Source: Actinomycetota bacterium (GTDB taxonomy: Bacteria; Actinomycetota; Acidimicrobiia; Acidimicrobiales; Ilumatobacteraceae). From it: a DNA stretch of 64,000 bases. This document shows, one piece after another, positions 26,679 through 36,755 of the stretch. Below the pieces are notes generated by a model. It was not told the DNA's origin, made no database searches, and saw nothing but the letters and a program-made list of their open reading frames with translations. The stretch's first letter is position 1. The number at the start of each line of letters is the position of its first letter. The position numbers and the translations under genes were made by a program. The DNA lies in contig VFZC01000009.1 of assembly GCA_016871355.1 (NCBI GenBank), forward strand, positions 31,471 through 95,470. The letters are read 5' to 3'.

Positions 26679-27760
26679 CACGACCTCCGGACGGACGGCA
26701 ACGACATGAGCAAATCTTCCAGCAACAGCCGTTCGTTCACGTTTCGCGACAACGCATGGCTGGCGCGGCGGATAGCCGACACCGCATCGGCGTAACCGAT
26801 CACCTCGTGCGGGGCGGCCGCGTCGGACAGCCCCGACATCGCGTCGCGGTACACCATCGACAGCGCACGCAAACCTGAGCGCAGTTCGTCGGTGCGAAAG
26901 CGGCGCAGTTCGCGCTTGTGCCGGTCGGTGGTCGCACGACGACCACTGCCTCGTTCGCCCAGCAACTTGGCTCGCTCTTCGAGAGTCGCAAGTTCTTGAG
27001 CCTGCTTGGCTTTGTACGGCTCGAGCGCGTCTTCGATCGCACCGTTGATGTCGCCCACCAACGCGACAGCCGTGGACAACGAACCGTCGAGCTTCTGCGG
27101 AATCGACGTGAACAATCCCATCCGATCGCTCAACTTGGGATCACCCACCAATACGCGCGCACGATCGAGATCGCCAGCGGCCACCCGCGCCACCTCACCG
27201 GCGACCCCGGCGTCGACCCCCTCGGCCACGAGAGTCTGCGTCACGAGTTCGTCGGAGATCGGCCCGAAGTTCACCCGCACGCTGCGTGACGAGATCGTGG
27301 CGAAGTTGTCGGGAACCTCATCGGCCAGCATCACGATGATCGTGCTGCCGTCGGGCTCCTCGATCGTCTTGAGCAATGCGGATCGAGCCACGTCGGCCAA
27401 GAGGTGGAACTCGTGGACGATGATCACGCGAGTGGAGCCCTCCACCGCAGTGCGGTCGGCCAACTTGACGATCTCCTCACGAGCCTGCTCGACGTCGATG
27501 GATGCACCTTCGCGTTCGAGTTCGTGCACGTCGACGTGGATGCCGCGCATCACCAGATCGGCCGTGCGAGCACTCGCGTCCTCGTCACCCTGAAGCCGCA
27601 CCGCCGCGAACGCCCGTGCCGCCGTCTCCTTGCCACAGCCACTCGGCCCGACGAACAAATAGGCGTGAGCTGGTGATGTGGCGAGTGCTCGCAACTTCGC
27701 GACGGCACCGTCCTGTCCGGTCACTGCATCGAACACCGAAGCTGTCGCTGTGCGGGCCAT
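26678..27760 (-). CDS. holB: DNA polymerase III subunit delta' (HolB)
   Basis: A 360-residue clamp-loader subunit: FDAVTGQDGAVAKLRAL, LFVGPSGCGKETAARAFA, and SALLKTIEEPDGSTIIVMLADE. The P-loop ends in GKE where ATP-binding subunits have GKS or GKT, which agrees with delta' not hydrolysing ATP. The usual four-Cys zinc module of clamp loaders is not seen. It follows tmk after 1 base, as in many bacteria. Confidence 0.92.
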   Translation of the reverse strand: MARTATASVFDAVTGQDGAVAKLRALATSPAHAYLFVGPSGCGKETAARAFAAVRLQGDEDASARTADLVMRGIHVDVHELEREGASIDVEQAREEIVKLADRTAVEGSTRVIIVHEFHLLADVARSALLKTIEEPDGSTIIVMLADEVPDNFATISSRSVRVNFGPISDELVTQTLVAEGVDAGVAGEVARVAAGDLDRARVLVGDPKLSDRMGLFTSIPQKLDGSLSTAVALVGDINGAIEDALEPYKAKQAQELATLEERAKLLGERGSGRRATTDRHKRELRRFRTDELRSGLRALSMVYRDAMSGLSDAAAPHEVIGYADAVSAIRRASHALSRNVNERLLLEDLLMSLPSVRRS

Positions 27761-27761
27761 C

Positions 27762-28373
27762 TCAGAGACTGAGCGTAGATCGCACGTGTTGCCGGATCAG
27801 ACCGGCCAGTTCGTCGACGGCGAGCGTGCCATCCACCACCAGCCACCTCGTTGGATCGGCCGCGGCCATCGCGCGGAATCCGTCGATGATTCGCCGGAAG
27901 AACTCATGGTCTTCGCGCTCGAATCGATCGAGATCACGGTGAGCGAGACGACTCAACGCCTCGTCGTGCTCGATGTCGATGAGGATCACCAGATCGGGCC
28001 ACCGACCACCCAGCGCCCAGTCGTTGATCTGACGCACCGCAGTGAGATCGAGCTGCCGTCCGTAGCCCTGGTACGCGAGGCTCGAATACACACTGCGATC
28101 GCTCACCACCGTGCGACCAGCCGAAAGATGGGGGGACAGGACCTCGGCGCGGTGTTGTGCCCGATCGCTGGCGATCAACAACGCTTCGGCCATCGGGCTC
28201 AGATGGGTATTGGCCGGATCGTGCAACACGTCGCGAATCCGCTCACCGATGTGGGTACCACCGGTCTCACGTGTGAGCACGGCGCCGAGAGCCTCAGCCA
28301 GACGTACGGCCTGGGTCGACTTGCCGCATCCCTCGATTCCTTCGAGAGCGATGTAGCGACCCGGCGACGTCAC
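27762..28373 (-). CDS. tmk: Thymidylate kinase
   Basis: A 203-residue kinase that phosphorylates dTMP to dTDP. It has the P-loop ALEGIEGCGKSTQAVRL, the DR motif VVSDRSVYSSLAYQGYGR, and the lid region LDRFEREDHEFFRRIIDGF. Length is normal. It overlaps the topA stop by 4 bases and is followed immediately by holB, forming a replication-related operon. Confidence 0.97.
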   Translation of the reverse strand: MTSPGRYIALEGIEGCGKSTQAVRLAEALGAVLTRETGGTHIGERIRDVLHDPANTHLSPMAEALLIASDRAQHRAEVLSPHLSAGRTVVSDRSVYSSLAYQGYGRQLDLTAVRQINDWALGGRWPDLVILIDIEHDEALSRLAHRDLDRFEREDHEFFRRIIDGFRAMAAADPTRWLVVDGTLAVDELAGLIRQHVRSTLSL

Positions 28374-31060
28374 GACTTCTTCGCCACGGCCTTCTTGGCC
28401 GCTGCCTTCTTGGCCGCCGGCTTCTTCGTTGCGGTCTTCTTCGCGGCCGCTTTACGGGGCGCACCCTTCTTCTTCGGCGTGATGCCCTTCTCGGCCATCA
28501 CCTCGCGACGAATCGCCAACAACTCGTACGCCCGCTCGGGGAGCATCTCGTCGATGCGATCGCCCTTGCCGATGGACGCGTTCACCTCACCGTCGGTGAC
28601 GTACACGCCGTACTGACCTTCTTTGGCCAACACCGGACGGCTACTCACCGGATCGTTGCCGAATTCGCGCAATGGTCCTTTAGCGGCCACCGAACGACCG
28701 CGTCGGTACTGCTTGGGCAGCGAGAAGATCGACACCGCTTCGTCGAGACCGATCGTGAGCAACTTCTCCTCGTTCTCGATCGTGCGGTAGTCGGTGCCCT
28801 TCTGGATGAACGGACCGTAGCGACCATTGTTGGCGAGGATCGCCGTGCCGTCGATGGGGTCGACACCGATGGTGCGCGGCAAACCGAGCAATTGTTCGGC
28901 GTCCTGCAGTGTCAAACGCTCGAGCACCATCGTCTTGAAGAGGCTCACCATCTTCGGCTTGGCCAGGCCCACCGGCGGTTCGTCCATCGTGCCCCACTGC
29001 ACGTACGGACCGTAACGACCGTTCTTGGCGAACACCGGATGACCATCGAGTTCACCGATGGGTTCATCGCTCTTCGGCAACGACAACAATCGGAGCGCTT
29101 CCTTGAGCGTGAGTTCGTCGGGGGCGAGCGAGTCGGGCACACCGGCGGTGTCGTCACCGCGCTTCACGTACGGTCCGTATTTACCCGGCTTCACTGCCAC
29201 GACTTCACCCGTCTCGGGGTCGGCGCCCAGACCGAACGAGTTGATGGCCGCGGCATCGATGTTCTCGATGTTCTTCTCGATCAATTTCTTGAGACCGAGT
29301 TCGCCGAGATCACCCAGTTGCGCGTCACCGAAGTAGAACGCTCGCAGCCACTCGTCCTTGGCCAGCAGTTGGCCCGCGATCTGGTCGAGTTCTTCTTCCA
29401 CTCCGGCGGTGAACTGATAGTCGACGAGTTCGCCGAAGTGACGTTCGAGCAGAGTCACCACTGCGAACGCCGTCCACGACGGAACGAGAGCTTGGCCCTT
29501 CTTCCACACGTAGCCGCGGTCCTGCACGGTTTGGATGATCGACGCCCATGTGCTCGGTCGTCCGATGCCCAGTTCTTCCAACCGCTTCACGATGGAGGCT
29601 TCGGTGTAGCGGGCGGGGGGAGTGGTCTCGTGACCACCCGGCACCAACTCGCGCACGGGCACCGTGTCACCCACCTTCAACACCGGGAGCAACGCTTCTT
29701 TCTCGTCGGCGTCGGCACCTTCGTCACTCGACTCTTCGTACGCGCGACGGTGCCCGGAGAACGTGATGGTGGTGCCGCTGGCGGCGAAGGTGCAGTCGCT
29801 CGCGGGCGACGAGGCGTCGGCCGGAGCCGTGGCGCTCAACCGAATCGACACCGTGGTGCCAGCGGCGTCGGCCATCTGCGAGGCCAGGGTGCGCTGCCAG
29901 ATGAGTCGGTACAAGGCGAGGTCGGGTCCGCTCAACTGACCGGCCAACGACTCGGGTGACCGGATGGGCAGGCTGGGCCGGATGGCCTCGTGCGCCTCCT
30001 GGGCGTTCTTCACCTTGTTGGCGTACTGACGCGGGCTCGGCGACAAGAACTCGGTCCCGAATTCGGTGCCGATCTGGGCCCGCACCGCGGTGAGCGCCTC
30101 GTCGGCCAGGGCCACCGAGTCGGTACGCATATATGTAATGAATCCGCGCTCGTACAGACCCTGGGCGGTGCGCATCACCTGCTGGGCCGACAGCCGCAGT
30201 TTGCGACCGGCCTCCTGCTGCAAGGTGCTGGTCATGAACGGCGCTTTGGGCGACGAGCGGTAGGGCTTGTCTTCCACCGACTTCACCGTGACCGGGGCCG
30301 AACCGAGGCGGGTCACCAGCGAACCGATGGCTGCTTCGTCGAGGACGGTCACCTTGCTGGAGGCCTGGCCGCTGGCGTCGAAGTCCTTGCCGGTGGCCAC
30401 GCGAACACCGTCGACTTCCAACAGATCGGCCGTGAACGACGGGGCGGTGGCCGAGACGAGTTCGAGTCCCCAGTAGCTGGCGGCCACGAAGGCGATGCGT
30501 TCGCGTTCGCGTTCGACGATGAGGCGAATGGTGGGGCTCTGCACGCGACCGGCCGACAGACCGCGGTTGACCTTGCGCCACAGAACCGGCGACACCTCGT
30601 AGCCGAAGAGGCGGTCGAGGATGCGGCGAGTCTCGGCGGCGTCGACGAGTCCGTTGTCGAGGTCGCGCGGATGGGCGAAGGCGTGGTCGATGGCCGACTT
30701 GGTGATCTCGTGGAACACCACGCGGTGCACGGGCGTGCCCGGTTTGAGCGCCGACTTGAGGTTCTCGATGAGGTGCCAACTGATGGCCTCGCCCTCGCGG
30801 TCTTCGTCGGTTGCGAGATACACAGCCGACGCCTGCTTCACGAGTTGACGCAGTTCCTTGATGACCTTGGCGCCGCGTTCGGTGAGTTCGTAGGTGGGCT
30901 TGAAGTGATTGTCGACGTCGACGGCCAGACCCTTCGACGGCAGATCGGCCACGTGTCCGACTGACGCGCGGACTTCGTAGTCGGAGCCGAGGAAGGTGCC
31001 GATCGTCTTCGCCTTGGCGGGCGATTCGACGATCACGAGGGGTTTACGGGTCGAGGTCAT
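28370..31060 (-). CDS. topA: DNA topoisomerase I
   Basis: An 896-residue type IA topoisomerase that relaxes negative supercoils. It has a Toprim domain (LVIVESPAKAKTIGTFL ... ATDEDREGEAISW) and active-site Tyr in RGFITYMRTDS. The C-terminal half lacks zinc fingers and instead has four topoisomerase C-terminal repeats (GKYGPYVKRG, NGRYGPYVQWG, NGRYGPFIQKG, EGQYGVYVTDG). The last 35 residues are Lys/Ala-rich, a tail common in actinobacterial TopA that helps DNA binding. The ATG is at 31060. Confidence 0.98.
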   Translation of the reverse strand: MTSTRKPLVIVESPAKAKTIGTFLGSDYEVRASVGHVADLPSKGLAVDVDNHFKPTYELTERGAKVIKELRQLVKQASAVYLATDEDREGEAISWHLIENLKSALKPGTPVHRVVFHEITKSAIDHAFAHPRDLDNGLVDAAETRRILDRLFGYEVSPVLWRKVNRGLSAGRVQSPTIRLIVERERERIAFVAASYWGLELVSATAPSFTADLLEVDGVRVATGKDFDASGQASSKVTVLDEAAIGSLVTRLGSAPVTVKSVEDKPYRSSPKAPFMTSTLQQEAGRKLRLSAQQVMRTAQGLYERGFITYMRTDSVALADEALTAVRAQIGTEFGTEFLSPSPRQYANKVKNAQEAHEAIRPSLPIRSPESLAGQLSGPDLALYRLIWQRTLASQMADAAGTTVSIRLSATAPADASSPASDCTFAASGTTITFSGHRRAYEESSDEGADADEKEALLPVLKVGDTVPVRELVPGGHETTPPARYTEASIVKRLEELGIGRPSTWASIIQTVQDRGYVWKKGQALVPSWTAFAVVTLLERHFGELVDYQFTAGVEEELDQIAGQLLAKDEWLRAFYFGDAQLGDLGELGLKKLIEKNIENIDAAAINSFGLGADPETGEVVAVKPGKYGPYVKRGDDTAGVPDSLAPDELTLKEALRLLSLPKSDEPIGELDGHPVFAKNGRYGPYVQWGTMDEPPVGLAKPKMVSLFKTMVLERLTLQDAEQLLGLPRTIGVDPIDGTAILANNGRYGPFIQKGTDYRTIENEEKLLTIGLDEAVSIFSLPKQYRRGRSVAAKGPLREFGNDPVSSRPVLAKEGQYGVYVTDGEVNASIGKGDRIDEMLPERAYELLAIRREVMAEKGITPKKKGAPRKAAAKKTATKKPAAKKAAAKKAVAKKS

Positions 31061-31218
31061 GCTTTTTCAGGGCTACGACATGGCTCGGCTGCTTGTCAAG
31101 CACACTCGACGAGCGAACTCGACGAGTACGTGCATCGATGCAGGTGGGGCCATGAATCGCCGCACGGTATCGGACGGGCGGTTGTTCGACACCGTGCCCG
31201 TGCATTCCACCAGGCCGC

Positions 31219-31224
31219 TACGGT
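31219..31224 (+). promoter_or_regulatory. Candidate -10 element of rsgA
   Basis: TACGGT on the plus strand, 7 bases before the GTG at 31232. The rest of the 170-base gap to topA shows no clear gene. Confidence 0.4.
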
Positions 31225-31231
31225 CGACACC

Positions 31232-32299
31232 GTGCAACGCGGCGATCGATCCCTGGGTTGGGACGACACATGGGATGACGTCATGGCGTCGCTCGCAGTA
31301 CGCGCCGATGCACGGCCCGGACGTGTGTCGCGCATCGATCGCGGATGGAGCACGGTGTGGTTCTCACCGCCTTCCGGTGGGACGGCGGCCGGGGTCGGAG
31401 GCGACGTCGTTCGCGTGCGCAACATCGGCGCCGATGTGGCGGTGGGCGACTGGGTCGTGGTGTCGGCCGACGGCGAACGCGTGGAAACGGTTCTGCCGCG
31501 ACGTAGCGCGTTCGTGCGTCGCGCCAGCTTCGAAGGTCAGCGCGCCGAATCCCATACCATCGCCGCCAACATCGACTTCGTTTTTCTGCTGCACGCGATC
31601 GCGTCTCCACCCAATCAGCGTCGTCTCGAGCGTGAGTTGGTGCTCGCTTTCGACAGCGGGGCCCGACCGGTGGTGGTGCTCTCGAAGCGCGACTTGATCG
31701 AAGACGCGAGTGAAGTCGAACACCGCGTTGCGTCGTTGAAAGCAGTGGCCCCCGACGTGGAGTTCCACGTGGTGAGCTCGTTCACGGGCGAAGGCCTCGA
31801 CGGGTTGCGTCAACTCGCGGCCGGCTGTCGCACGATCGCGCTGCTCGGTGCGAGTGGTGTGGGCAAGAGCACCGTGGTCAATGCTCTCGTAGGCGACACG
31901 GTGCAGCGAACCGAAGCGGTGCGCGAGGGTGATCAGCGCGGTCGTCACACCACCACCGCCACGTCGTTGGTCGCGTTGCCCGCCGAGCCGATCGGTTCGG
32001 CCGGCTGGCTCATCGACACGCCAGGCGTGCGGGCGTTGAGTCTGTGGTCGAGCGGTCACGGCATCGAGCGAGCGTTCTCCGACGTGTTCGACCTGATGGA
32101 CCACTGTCGATTCCGCGACTGCAAGCACGAAGAGGAACCGGGTTGCGCCGTGCGTGCGGCGATTGATGACGGGCGACTCGACCCACTGCGTCTCGAGAGC
32201 ATGAAGCGGCTGGTTGCCGAGGAAGCAGCCTTGGAAGACGAGCAAAAGGCCCGGCTCAAGGCCGAAGATCGACGAGGCTTTCGGCGGCGAAAGACCTGA
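31232..32299 (+). CDS. rsgA: Ribosome small-subunit GTPase RsgA
   Basis: A 355-residue circularly permuted GTPase that checks 30S maturation. An N-terminal OB fold is followed by G-motifs in the order G4 VVLSKRDL, G1 [18 protein letters not shown] and G3 [11 protein letters not shown]-terminal zinc knuckle follows: [14 protein letters not shown]. The start is the GTG at 31232 ([12 protein letters not shown]), because the family begins near LGWDD. Confidence 0.95.
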   Translation: MQRGDRSLGWDDTWDDVMASLAVRADARPGRVSRIDRGWSTVWFSPPSGGTAAGVGGDVVRVRNIGADVAVGDWVVVSADGERVETVLPRRSAFVRRASFEGQRAESHTIAANIDFVFLLHAIASPPNQRRLERELVLAFDSGARPVVVLSKRDLIEDASEVEHRVASLKAVAPDVEFHVVSSFTGEGLDGLRQLAAGCRTIALLGASGVGKSTVVNALVGDTVQRTEAVREGDQRGRHTTTATSLVALPAEPIGSAGWLIDTPGVRALSLWSSGHGIERAFSDVFDLMDHCRFRDCKHEEEPGCAVRAAIDDGRLDPLRLESMKRLVAEEAALEDEQKARLKAEDRRGFRRRKT

Positions 32300-32303
32300 G
32301 CAC

Positions 32304-32309
32304 TACGGT
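32304..32309 (+). promoter_or_regulatory. Candidate -10 element of the acyl-CoA dehydrogenase gene
   Basis: TACGGT on the plus strand, 6 bases before the ATG at 32316 and just after the rsgA stop. Confidence 0.45.
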
Positions 32310-32315
32310 CGGGGC

Positions 32316-33575
32316 ATGGATTTCGCCTTCTCCGATCGTTGTCTCGAATATCGCGAACGCTTGCTGGCGTTCATGGACGAGTGGATCTATCCCAACGAGG
32401 ATGTACATCACCGTCAGGTCACCGAGTCGGGCGATCCGCACTTCCACGCTCCGATCATGGAGACGCTGAAGGCTGAAGCCAAGAAGCGTGGCCTCTGGAA
32501 TCTCTTCCAACCGCACAGCGGATGGTGGGGCGAGGGATTCAGCAACCTCGACTACGCACCGCTGGCCGAAATCATGGGTCGTTCACCCATCGCGTCGGAG
32601 GCCTGCAACTGCTCGGCACCCGACACCGGCAACATGGAAGTGCTCACGATGTTCGGAACCTCCGAGCATCAGGAGAAGTGGTTGCGCCCGCTCCTCGACG
32701 GCGAGATTCGCAGCGCATTCGGCATGACCGAACCCGATGTGGCGTCGTCCGATGCCACCAACATCTCGTTGCGGATCGAGCGTGACGGCGACCACTACGT
32801 GCTCAACGGACGCAAGTGGTGGACGTCGAACATCTTCCACAAGAACTGCAAGATCATGATCGTGATGGGTAAGACCAATCCGCAGGCGCCCACGCACCAG
32901 CAGCAGAGTCAGATCCTCGTTCCGGTCGACACACCAGGCGTCACCGTCGTTCGCGACCTACGCGTGTTCGGTTACAACGACGTCGAAGGCCATGGCGAAG
33001 TGCGCTTCGAGAACGTTCGTGTTCCGGTGAGCAACCTGCTCGCCGGCGAGGGCGATGGCTTCATGATCTCGCAGGCCCGCCTCGGACCCGGTCGTATCCA
33101 CCACTGCATGCGCACCATCGGTGCTGCCGAGCGCGCCCTCGAACTCATGTGCCAGCGCACACTGAGTCGCTCGACGTTCGGCAAGCGCATCGCCGAGCGT
33201 TCGAACATCCAGGACTGGATCGCCGAGGCCCGCATCGAACTCGAGATGATTCGTTTGCTCACCTTGAAGACCGCGTGGCTCATGGACACCGTGGGCAACA
33301 AGGGTGCGCGTACCGAGATCGCGGCCATCAAGGTGGCGGCGCCCAACGTGGCACTCAAGATCATCGATCGTGCGATTCAGGCCCATGGCGCCGGTGGTGT
33401 GTCGCAGGACTTCCCGCTGGCTGGCATGTATGCGGGTATCCGCACACTGCGTCTGGCCGACGGCCCCGACGAAGTGCACAAGATGACGATCGCCCGCGCC
33501 GAACTGCGCAAGTACGACCCGGCGTTCCGCACCGACGGTGTGAACAACATCGCGCCCGGCGGTGGACGCGGCTAG
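32316..33575 (+). CDS. Acyl-CoA dehydrogenase
   Basis: A 419-residue FAD enzyme of the acyl-CoA dehydrogenase superfamily. [18 protein letters not shown] and GRKWWTSN are FAD/substrate contacts. [25 protein letters not shown] opens the C-terminal domain, and the end contains [37 protein letters not shown]. The sequence is like the ACAD10/11 group, which often acts on unusual or hydroxylated acyl-CoAs; that detail is inferred. The start is the ATG at 32316. The last 4 bases overlap the convergent photolyase gene. Confidence 0.95.
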   Translation: MDFAFSDRCLEYRERLLAFMDEWIYPNEDVHHRQVTESGDPHFHAPIMETLKAEAKKRGLWNLFQPHSGWWGEGFSNLDYAPLAEIMGRSPIASEACNCSAPDTGNMEVLTMFGTSEHQEKWLRPLLDGEIRSAFGMTEPDVASSDATNISLRIERDGDHYVLNGRKWWTSNIFHKNCKIMIVMGKTNPQAPTHQQQSQILVPVDTPGVTVVRDLRVFGYNDVEGHGEVRFENVRVPVSNLLAGEGDGFMISQARLGPGRIHHCMRTIGAAERALELMCQRTLSRSTFGKRIAERSNIQDWIAEARIELEMIRLLTLKTAWLMDTVGNKGARTEIAAIKVAAPNVALKIIDRAIQAHGAGGVSQDFPLAGMYAGIRTLRLADGPDEVHKMTIARAELRKYDPAFRTDGVNNIAPGGGRG

Positions 33576-35068
33576 AGGCGCCCTTCGCGCAACATCACGG
33601 TCACCTCACGGGCTCGTGCGCGAACCTCGTCGAGGTCCTTCAACTTGAACGCGGCCCGCACTTGTTGGGCGACCCGCGGATTACGACCGAAGCGTGGTTC
33701 GTGTCGCGCCATGAAGTCCCAGTAGAGCGTGGTGAACGGACACGCGTCGTCACCCACGCGCTTGGTGCGGTCGTACGCGCAACCCTTGCAGTAGTCGCTC
33801 ATGCGATCGATGTAGGCGCCACCCGATGCGTAGGGCTTGGTGGCCATGCGTCCGCCGTCGGCGAACTGCGACATACCCATCACGTTGGGAACCATCACCC
33901 ACTCGGCGCCGTCGACGAAGTTGGCCCACATCCAGTCGGTGAGTGCACGTGGATCGACCCCGGCGATGAGCGCGAGATTGCCGATCACCATCAATCTCTG
34001 AATGTGGTGGGCGTAAGCGTGTGAATCGACGGCGGCCAGCACGTGCGACAGGCAGTTCATGCGCGTGTCGGCGCGGCCGGTGAACACGGGCGGGAGCGGT
34101 TCGTTGGCGCCGAGTTCGTTGACGTGCGCGTACTCGGGCATCCAGGCCCAGTAGAGACCCCACACGTACTCGCGCCATCCGATCACTTGTCGGATGAACC
34201 CTTCGGCTGAGGCGATGGCGACGCGTCCGTCGTCGAACGCGCGCTGCACCGCATCGCACACCTCATCGGGCAGCAGTAGGCCGATGTTGAGATACGGCGA
34301 GAGAAGTGAGTGCGCGACGTGCCAGCTGTTGGTGGTCATGGCGTCTTCGTGCGGCCCGAACATCGGAAGAACGTCGGTGACGAAGTGGTCGAGTCGGCGC
34401 AGAGCACCGGCGCGTGATGTGGCCCACAGACCGTGCGGCTGTGCGCCGTGCGTGTGTTGGGCGATGTCGTCGAGGACCGCGGTGTCGAGATCGTCGAGGA
34501 CGTCCACCACCGGCATCGGCCACGGGGCCGAACCGTCCTTGGGCGGAGGCTCGCGATTGTCGGCGTCGAAGTTCCACTGACCGCCCACGGGTTCGTCGCC
34601 TTCCATGAGGTAGCCGAGACGCTTGCGCTGCCAGCGGTAGAAGTCCTCCATCTTGAACGACTTCTTCGTGGACTTCCACGATGCGAAGTCGTCGTAGTGA
34701 CACAGGAACTGATTGCTCCGAACGAGCGAACAACCGAGACGCCGAACGAGTGCCAGACCGTCCCAACTGAGCGGTTCGGTGACCACGACCCCAGAGGGCC
34801 GGAACTGTTCGACGTGAAGCCGGTGCCCATCGGCGAGTGACGTGGCCCGTCGATAGTCGACCTCGAAACCTTCGGCTCGCAACTCTTCGGCGAAACGCCG
34901 CATGGACGCAATCACGAAATGTGCTCGCTGCACGTGCCATTCCTTCGACGCGAGCTTGGCGACGCTCTCCACCAACAGAACTCGATGCGTCGAGGGGGTG
35001 GCTGCGGCCAGCGCACCGATTCGGCGATTCAGTTGGTCGCCGAGAACCCACACCGTCTGCACGCCCAC
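33572..35068 (-). CDS. Iron-sulfur bacterial photolyase/cryptochrome (PhrB-like)
   Basis: A 498-residue cryptochrome/photolyase of the FeS-BCP group. VWVLGDQLN starts the antenna domain. The C-terminal FAD domain includes [16 protein letters not shown] and [21 protein letters not shown]. Cys residues in RMNCLSH and in [21 protein letters not shown] have the one-plus-three spacing that binds a [4Fe-4S] cluster in PhrB, a (6-4) photolyase. So it probably repairs UV photoproducts using light. The start is a GTG at 35068. Confidence 0.93.
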   Translation of the reverse strand: MGVQTVWVLGDQLNRRIGALAAATPSTHRVLLVESVAKLASKEWHVQRAHFVIASMRRFAEELRAEGFEVDYRRATSLADGHRLHVEQFRPSGVVVTEPLSWDGLALVRRLGCSLVRSNQFLCHYDDFASWKSTKKSFKMEDFYRWQRKRLGYLMEGDEPVGGQWNFDADNREPPPKDGSAPWPMPVVDVLDDLDTAVLDDIAQHTHGAQPHGLWATSRAGALRRLDHFVTDVLPMFGPHEDAMTTNSWHVAHSLLSPYLNIGLLLPDEVCDAVQRAFDDGRVAIASAEGFIRQVIGWREYVWGLYWAWMPEYAHVNELGANEPLPPVFTGRADTRMNCLSHVLAAVDSHAYAHHIQRLMVIGNLALIAGVDPRALTDWMWANFVDGAEWVMVPNVMGMSQFADGGRMATKPYASGGAYIDRMSDYCKGCAYDRTKRVGDDACPFTTLYWDFMARHEPRFGRNPRVAQQVRAAFKLKDLDEVRARAREVTVMLREGRL

Positions 35069-35111
35069 AGTGTTGCGGTAGTTCGGCGAGATGCCCTCAC
35101 CGGAACCCGAC

Positions 35112-35462
35112 TCATGGTGATTCGACGGTCATCGTGAGGCGTTCGCGCAGAGTGATGTCGGGGAGTAGTCGACCGATCAGGGGCACATCGGTCGTGACGT
35201 CGACCCATCCGGTCACGTCGACGGTGGTGTCGGTGGTCGCGACGTCGAGACGGATTCGGTGCGCACCGGTGACGGCTCGAGCCGCCGCCTCCGGATCGTC
35301 GGAGACCGAAGCCGCCCGCGCCCCGTCACGCACCACGTGGACGAGGCGAACCTGCTCGACCAACACCTCGACCACTTGCAGACAACCGAGGAGAACGACG
35401 AGAACAAGCGGAAGTACCAGTGCGAGTTCGACCGTGGCTTGTCCGCGGTCGCGTGACGTCAC
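35112..35462 (-). CDS. tadE: TadE-like pseudopilin
   Basis: A 116-residue TadE-family protein. RGQATVELALVLPLVLVVLLGCLQVVEV is the pilin-like membrane helix with the conserved Glu after a processable N-terminus, and a short extracytoplasmic domain follows. The GTG at 35462 overlaps the stop of the Flp-like pilin gene (GTGA). It is the last gene of the Tad operon. Confidence 0.88.
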   Translation of the reverse strand: MTSRDRGQATVELALVLPLVLVVLLGCLQVVEVLVEQVRLVHVVRDGARAASVSDDPEAAARAVTGAHRIRLDVATTDTTVDVTGWVDVTTDVPLIGRLLPDITLRERLTMTVESP

Positions 35463-35626
35463 GGCACGCGCGACATCACGTTGTCGATCACCTGATCGAA
35501 CAGGTCGCCGATCTTGCCGGCTCCACCGCCGCCGGAGGCCCAGGCGACGACGAGGAGGGCGATGAGCGCGGCAGCGAGGATGACCAGCGCGTATTCGGAT
35601 GTTGCTTGTCCGGAATCTCGGTTCAT
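35459..35626 (-). CDS. Flp/DUF4244-like pilin (55 aa)
   Basis: A 55-residue protein beginning MNRDSGQATSEYALVIL, then a hydrophobic helix and a short C-terminus with a Gly-rich turn (SGGGGAGKIGDLF). The T-S-E-Y-A core is the hallmark of Flp-type pilins, with the Glu five residues into the mature helix. It lies between tadC and tadE, where the structural pilin gene is expected. GTG of tadE overlaps its TGA. It is probably the major pilus subunit after prepilin cleavage. Confidence 0.85.
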   Translation of the reverse strand: MNRDSGQATSEYALVILAAALIALLVVAWASGGGGAGKIGDLFDQVIDNVMSRVP

Positions 35627-35634
35627 GGTGACTT

Positions 35635-36168
35635 TCAGAAGTTGGAGCGGAGATCGGCGAGCGTGCCGATGAGAACCGGCACGATCACGATGGCGACGAA
35701 CGACGGAAGAATGCAGGTGACGATCGGAAGAGTGAGGCGCACCGGAAGTTCACGAGCCGAGGCTTCGCTGAGTCGTCGACGAGTGGCTCGGGCGTCGGTC
35801 GACAATCGGGCGATGCGTTCGTCGATGGGGATGCCGAGGTGATCGCCATCACGGAGCACCGACACGAGCGGCTCGACATCCGGGCCGGCCGATCGGGCCA
35901 ACGAACTCAGCGCTTCACCCATGCGGGCGCCGTCGTCGAACTGTCGGATCGCGGCCACGAAGTGCGCCTTCAGTGGTTCGGGCGCCGACCGTGCGGCCAG
36001 GCGCAAGAGATCGGAGTTCGAGCAACCCGCCCGTAACCCGGCGGCCACGATGTCGATCGTGTCGGGGAGTGCGTGAAGCAGGGCGAGTCGCAATCGGCGG
36101 GCCCGCGAACGTCGACGTCGGCGCAGCGTCCACAGCACGACAGCCAAGGCTCCGACGAGCAGCATCAT
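35635..36168 (-). CDS. tadC: Type II secretion F-domain protein TadC
   Basis: A 177-residue inner-membrane platform protein. An N-terminal membrane segment is followed by the T2SSF domain (LPDTIDIVAAGLRAGCSNSDLLRLAA ... EPLVSVLRDGDHLGIPIDERI) and a C-terminal helix pair. It is shorter than classical TadC. The ATG at 36168 overlaps the tadB stop (ATGA). Confidence 0.88.
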   Translation of the reverse strand: MMLLVGALAVVLWTLRRRRRSRARRLRLALLHALPDTIDIVAAGLRAGCSNSDLLRLAARSAPEPLKAHFVAAIRQFDDGARMGEALSSLARSAGPDVEPLVSVLRDGDHLGIPIDERIARLSTDARATRRRLSEASARELPVRLTLPIVTCILPSFVAIVIVPVLIGTLADLRSNF

Positions 36169-36755
36169 GCGAAGCGCACCAACCGCGTCACCCAGCGTCG
36201 ACCGACGACGTTGAGGACCAAGCCGATCGTGAGGCAGGCGTAGCCAAGGGGCGACCCGAGCAGAACCTCGCGCACCGACTGGTCGTCGAGACAGATCCAC
36301 ACGCTGCAGACGATCGGCAAGACGGTGAGAAAACGGGTGGACGCCAGCGCGGTGCTCGCCTGGCTTCGGCGTTCGTCGCGCGCATGTCGACGCTCCCGCA
36401 GCGTGCCTTCGAGCGCGTCGATGTGCGCAACCGGATCGCCACCGTGCTCGGCCGCGAGTGCGATGACGCGCAATGTGAGTGACGTATCAGACGTCGCGTC
36501 GGCGCCGCCTGCCAGGTGATCACACGCCTCGATCATGGTCGATCCTCGATCGACAGCGGCTCGGAGTTCACCGAACGTGGCGGTGGGATGGCTGGCGTTG
36601 GCGAGCCGAACCGCCGTGGTGAGACTCGATCCGCTCGCGAGGTGATGACCCAACGCACGCACGGCCTCTTCGAGATGGTGGTCGTGGGCGACGCGCAGAT
36701 CGCGACAGCGACGACGGGCCCGCCATCGGAGAGACGATGCATCGAACGGACTCAT
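36165..36755 (-). CDS. tadB: Type II secretion F-domain protein TadB
   Basis: A 196-residue platform protein of the Tad secretion machine. The cytoplasmic T2SSF domain reads LEEAVRALGHHLASGSSLTTAVRLA, followed by RVIALAAEHGGDPVAHIDALEGTLRERR. Two C-terminal membrane helices follow. The N-terminal membrane helices of full-length TadB are missing, so this is a short form. The ATG overlaps the tadA stop (ATGA). Confidence 0.87.
   Translation of the reverse strand: MSPFDASSLRWRARRRCRDLRVAHDHHLEEAVRALGHHLASGSSLTTAVRLANASHPTATFGELRAAVDRGSTMIEACDHLAGGADATSDTSLTLRVIALAAEHGGDPVAHIDALEGTLRERRHARDERRSQASTALASTRFLTVLPIVCSVWICLDDQSVREVLLGSPLGYACLTIGLVLNVVGRRWVTRLVRFA

Noticed and set aside
28892..30964. 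Long plus-strand frames antisense to topA
   Set aside because: Shadows of the topA codons, no domain resemblance.
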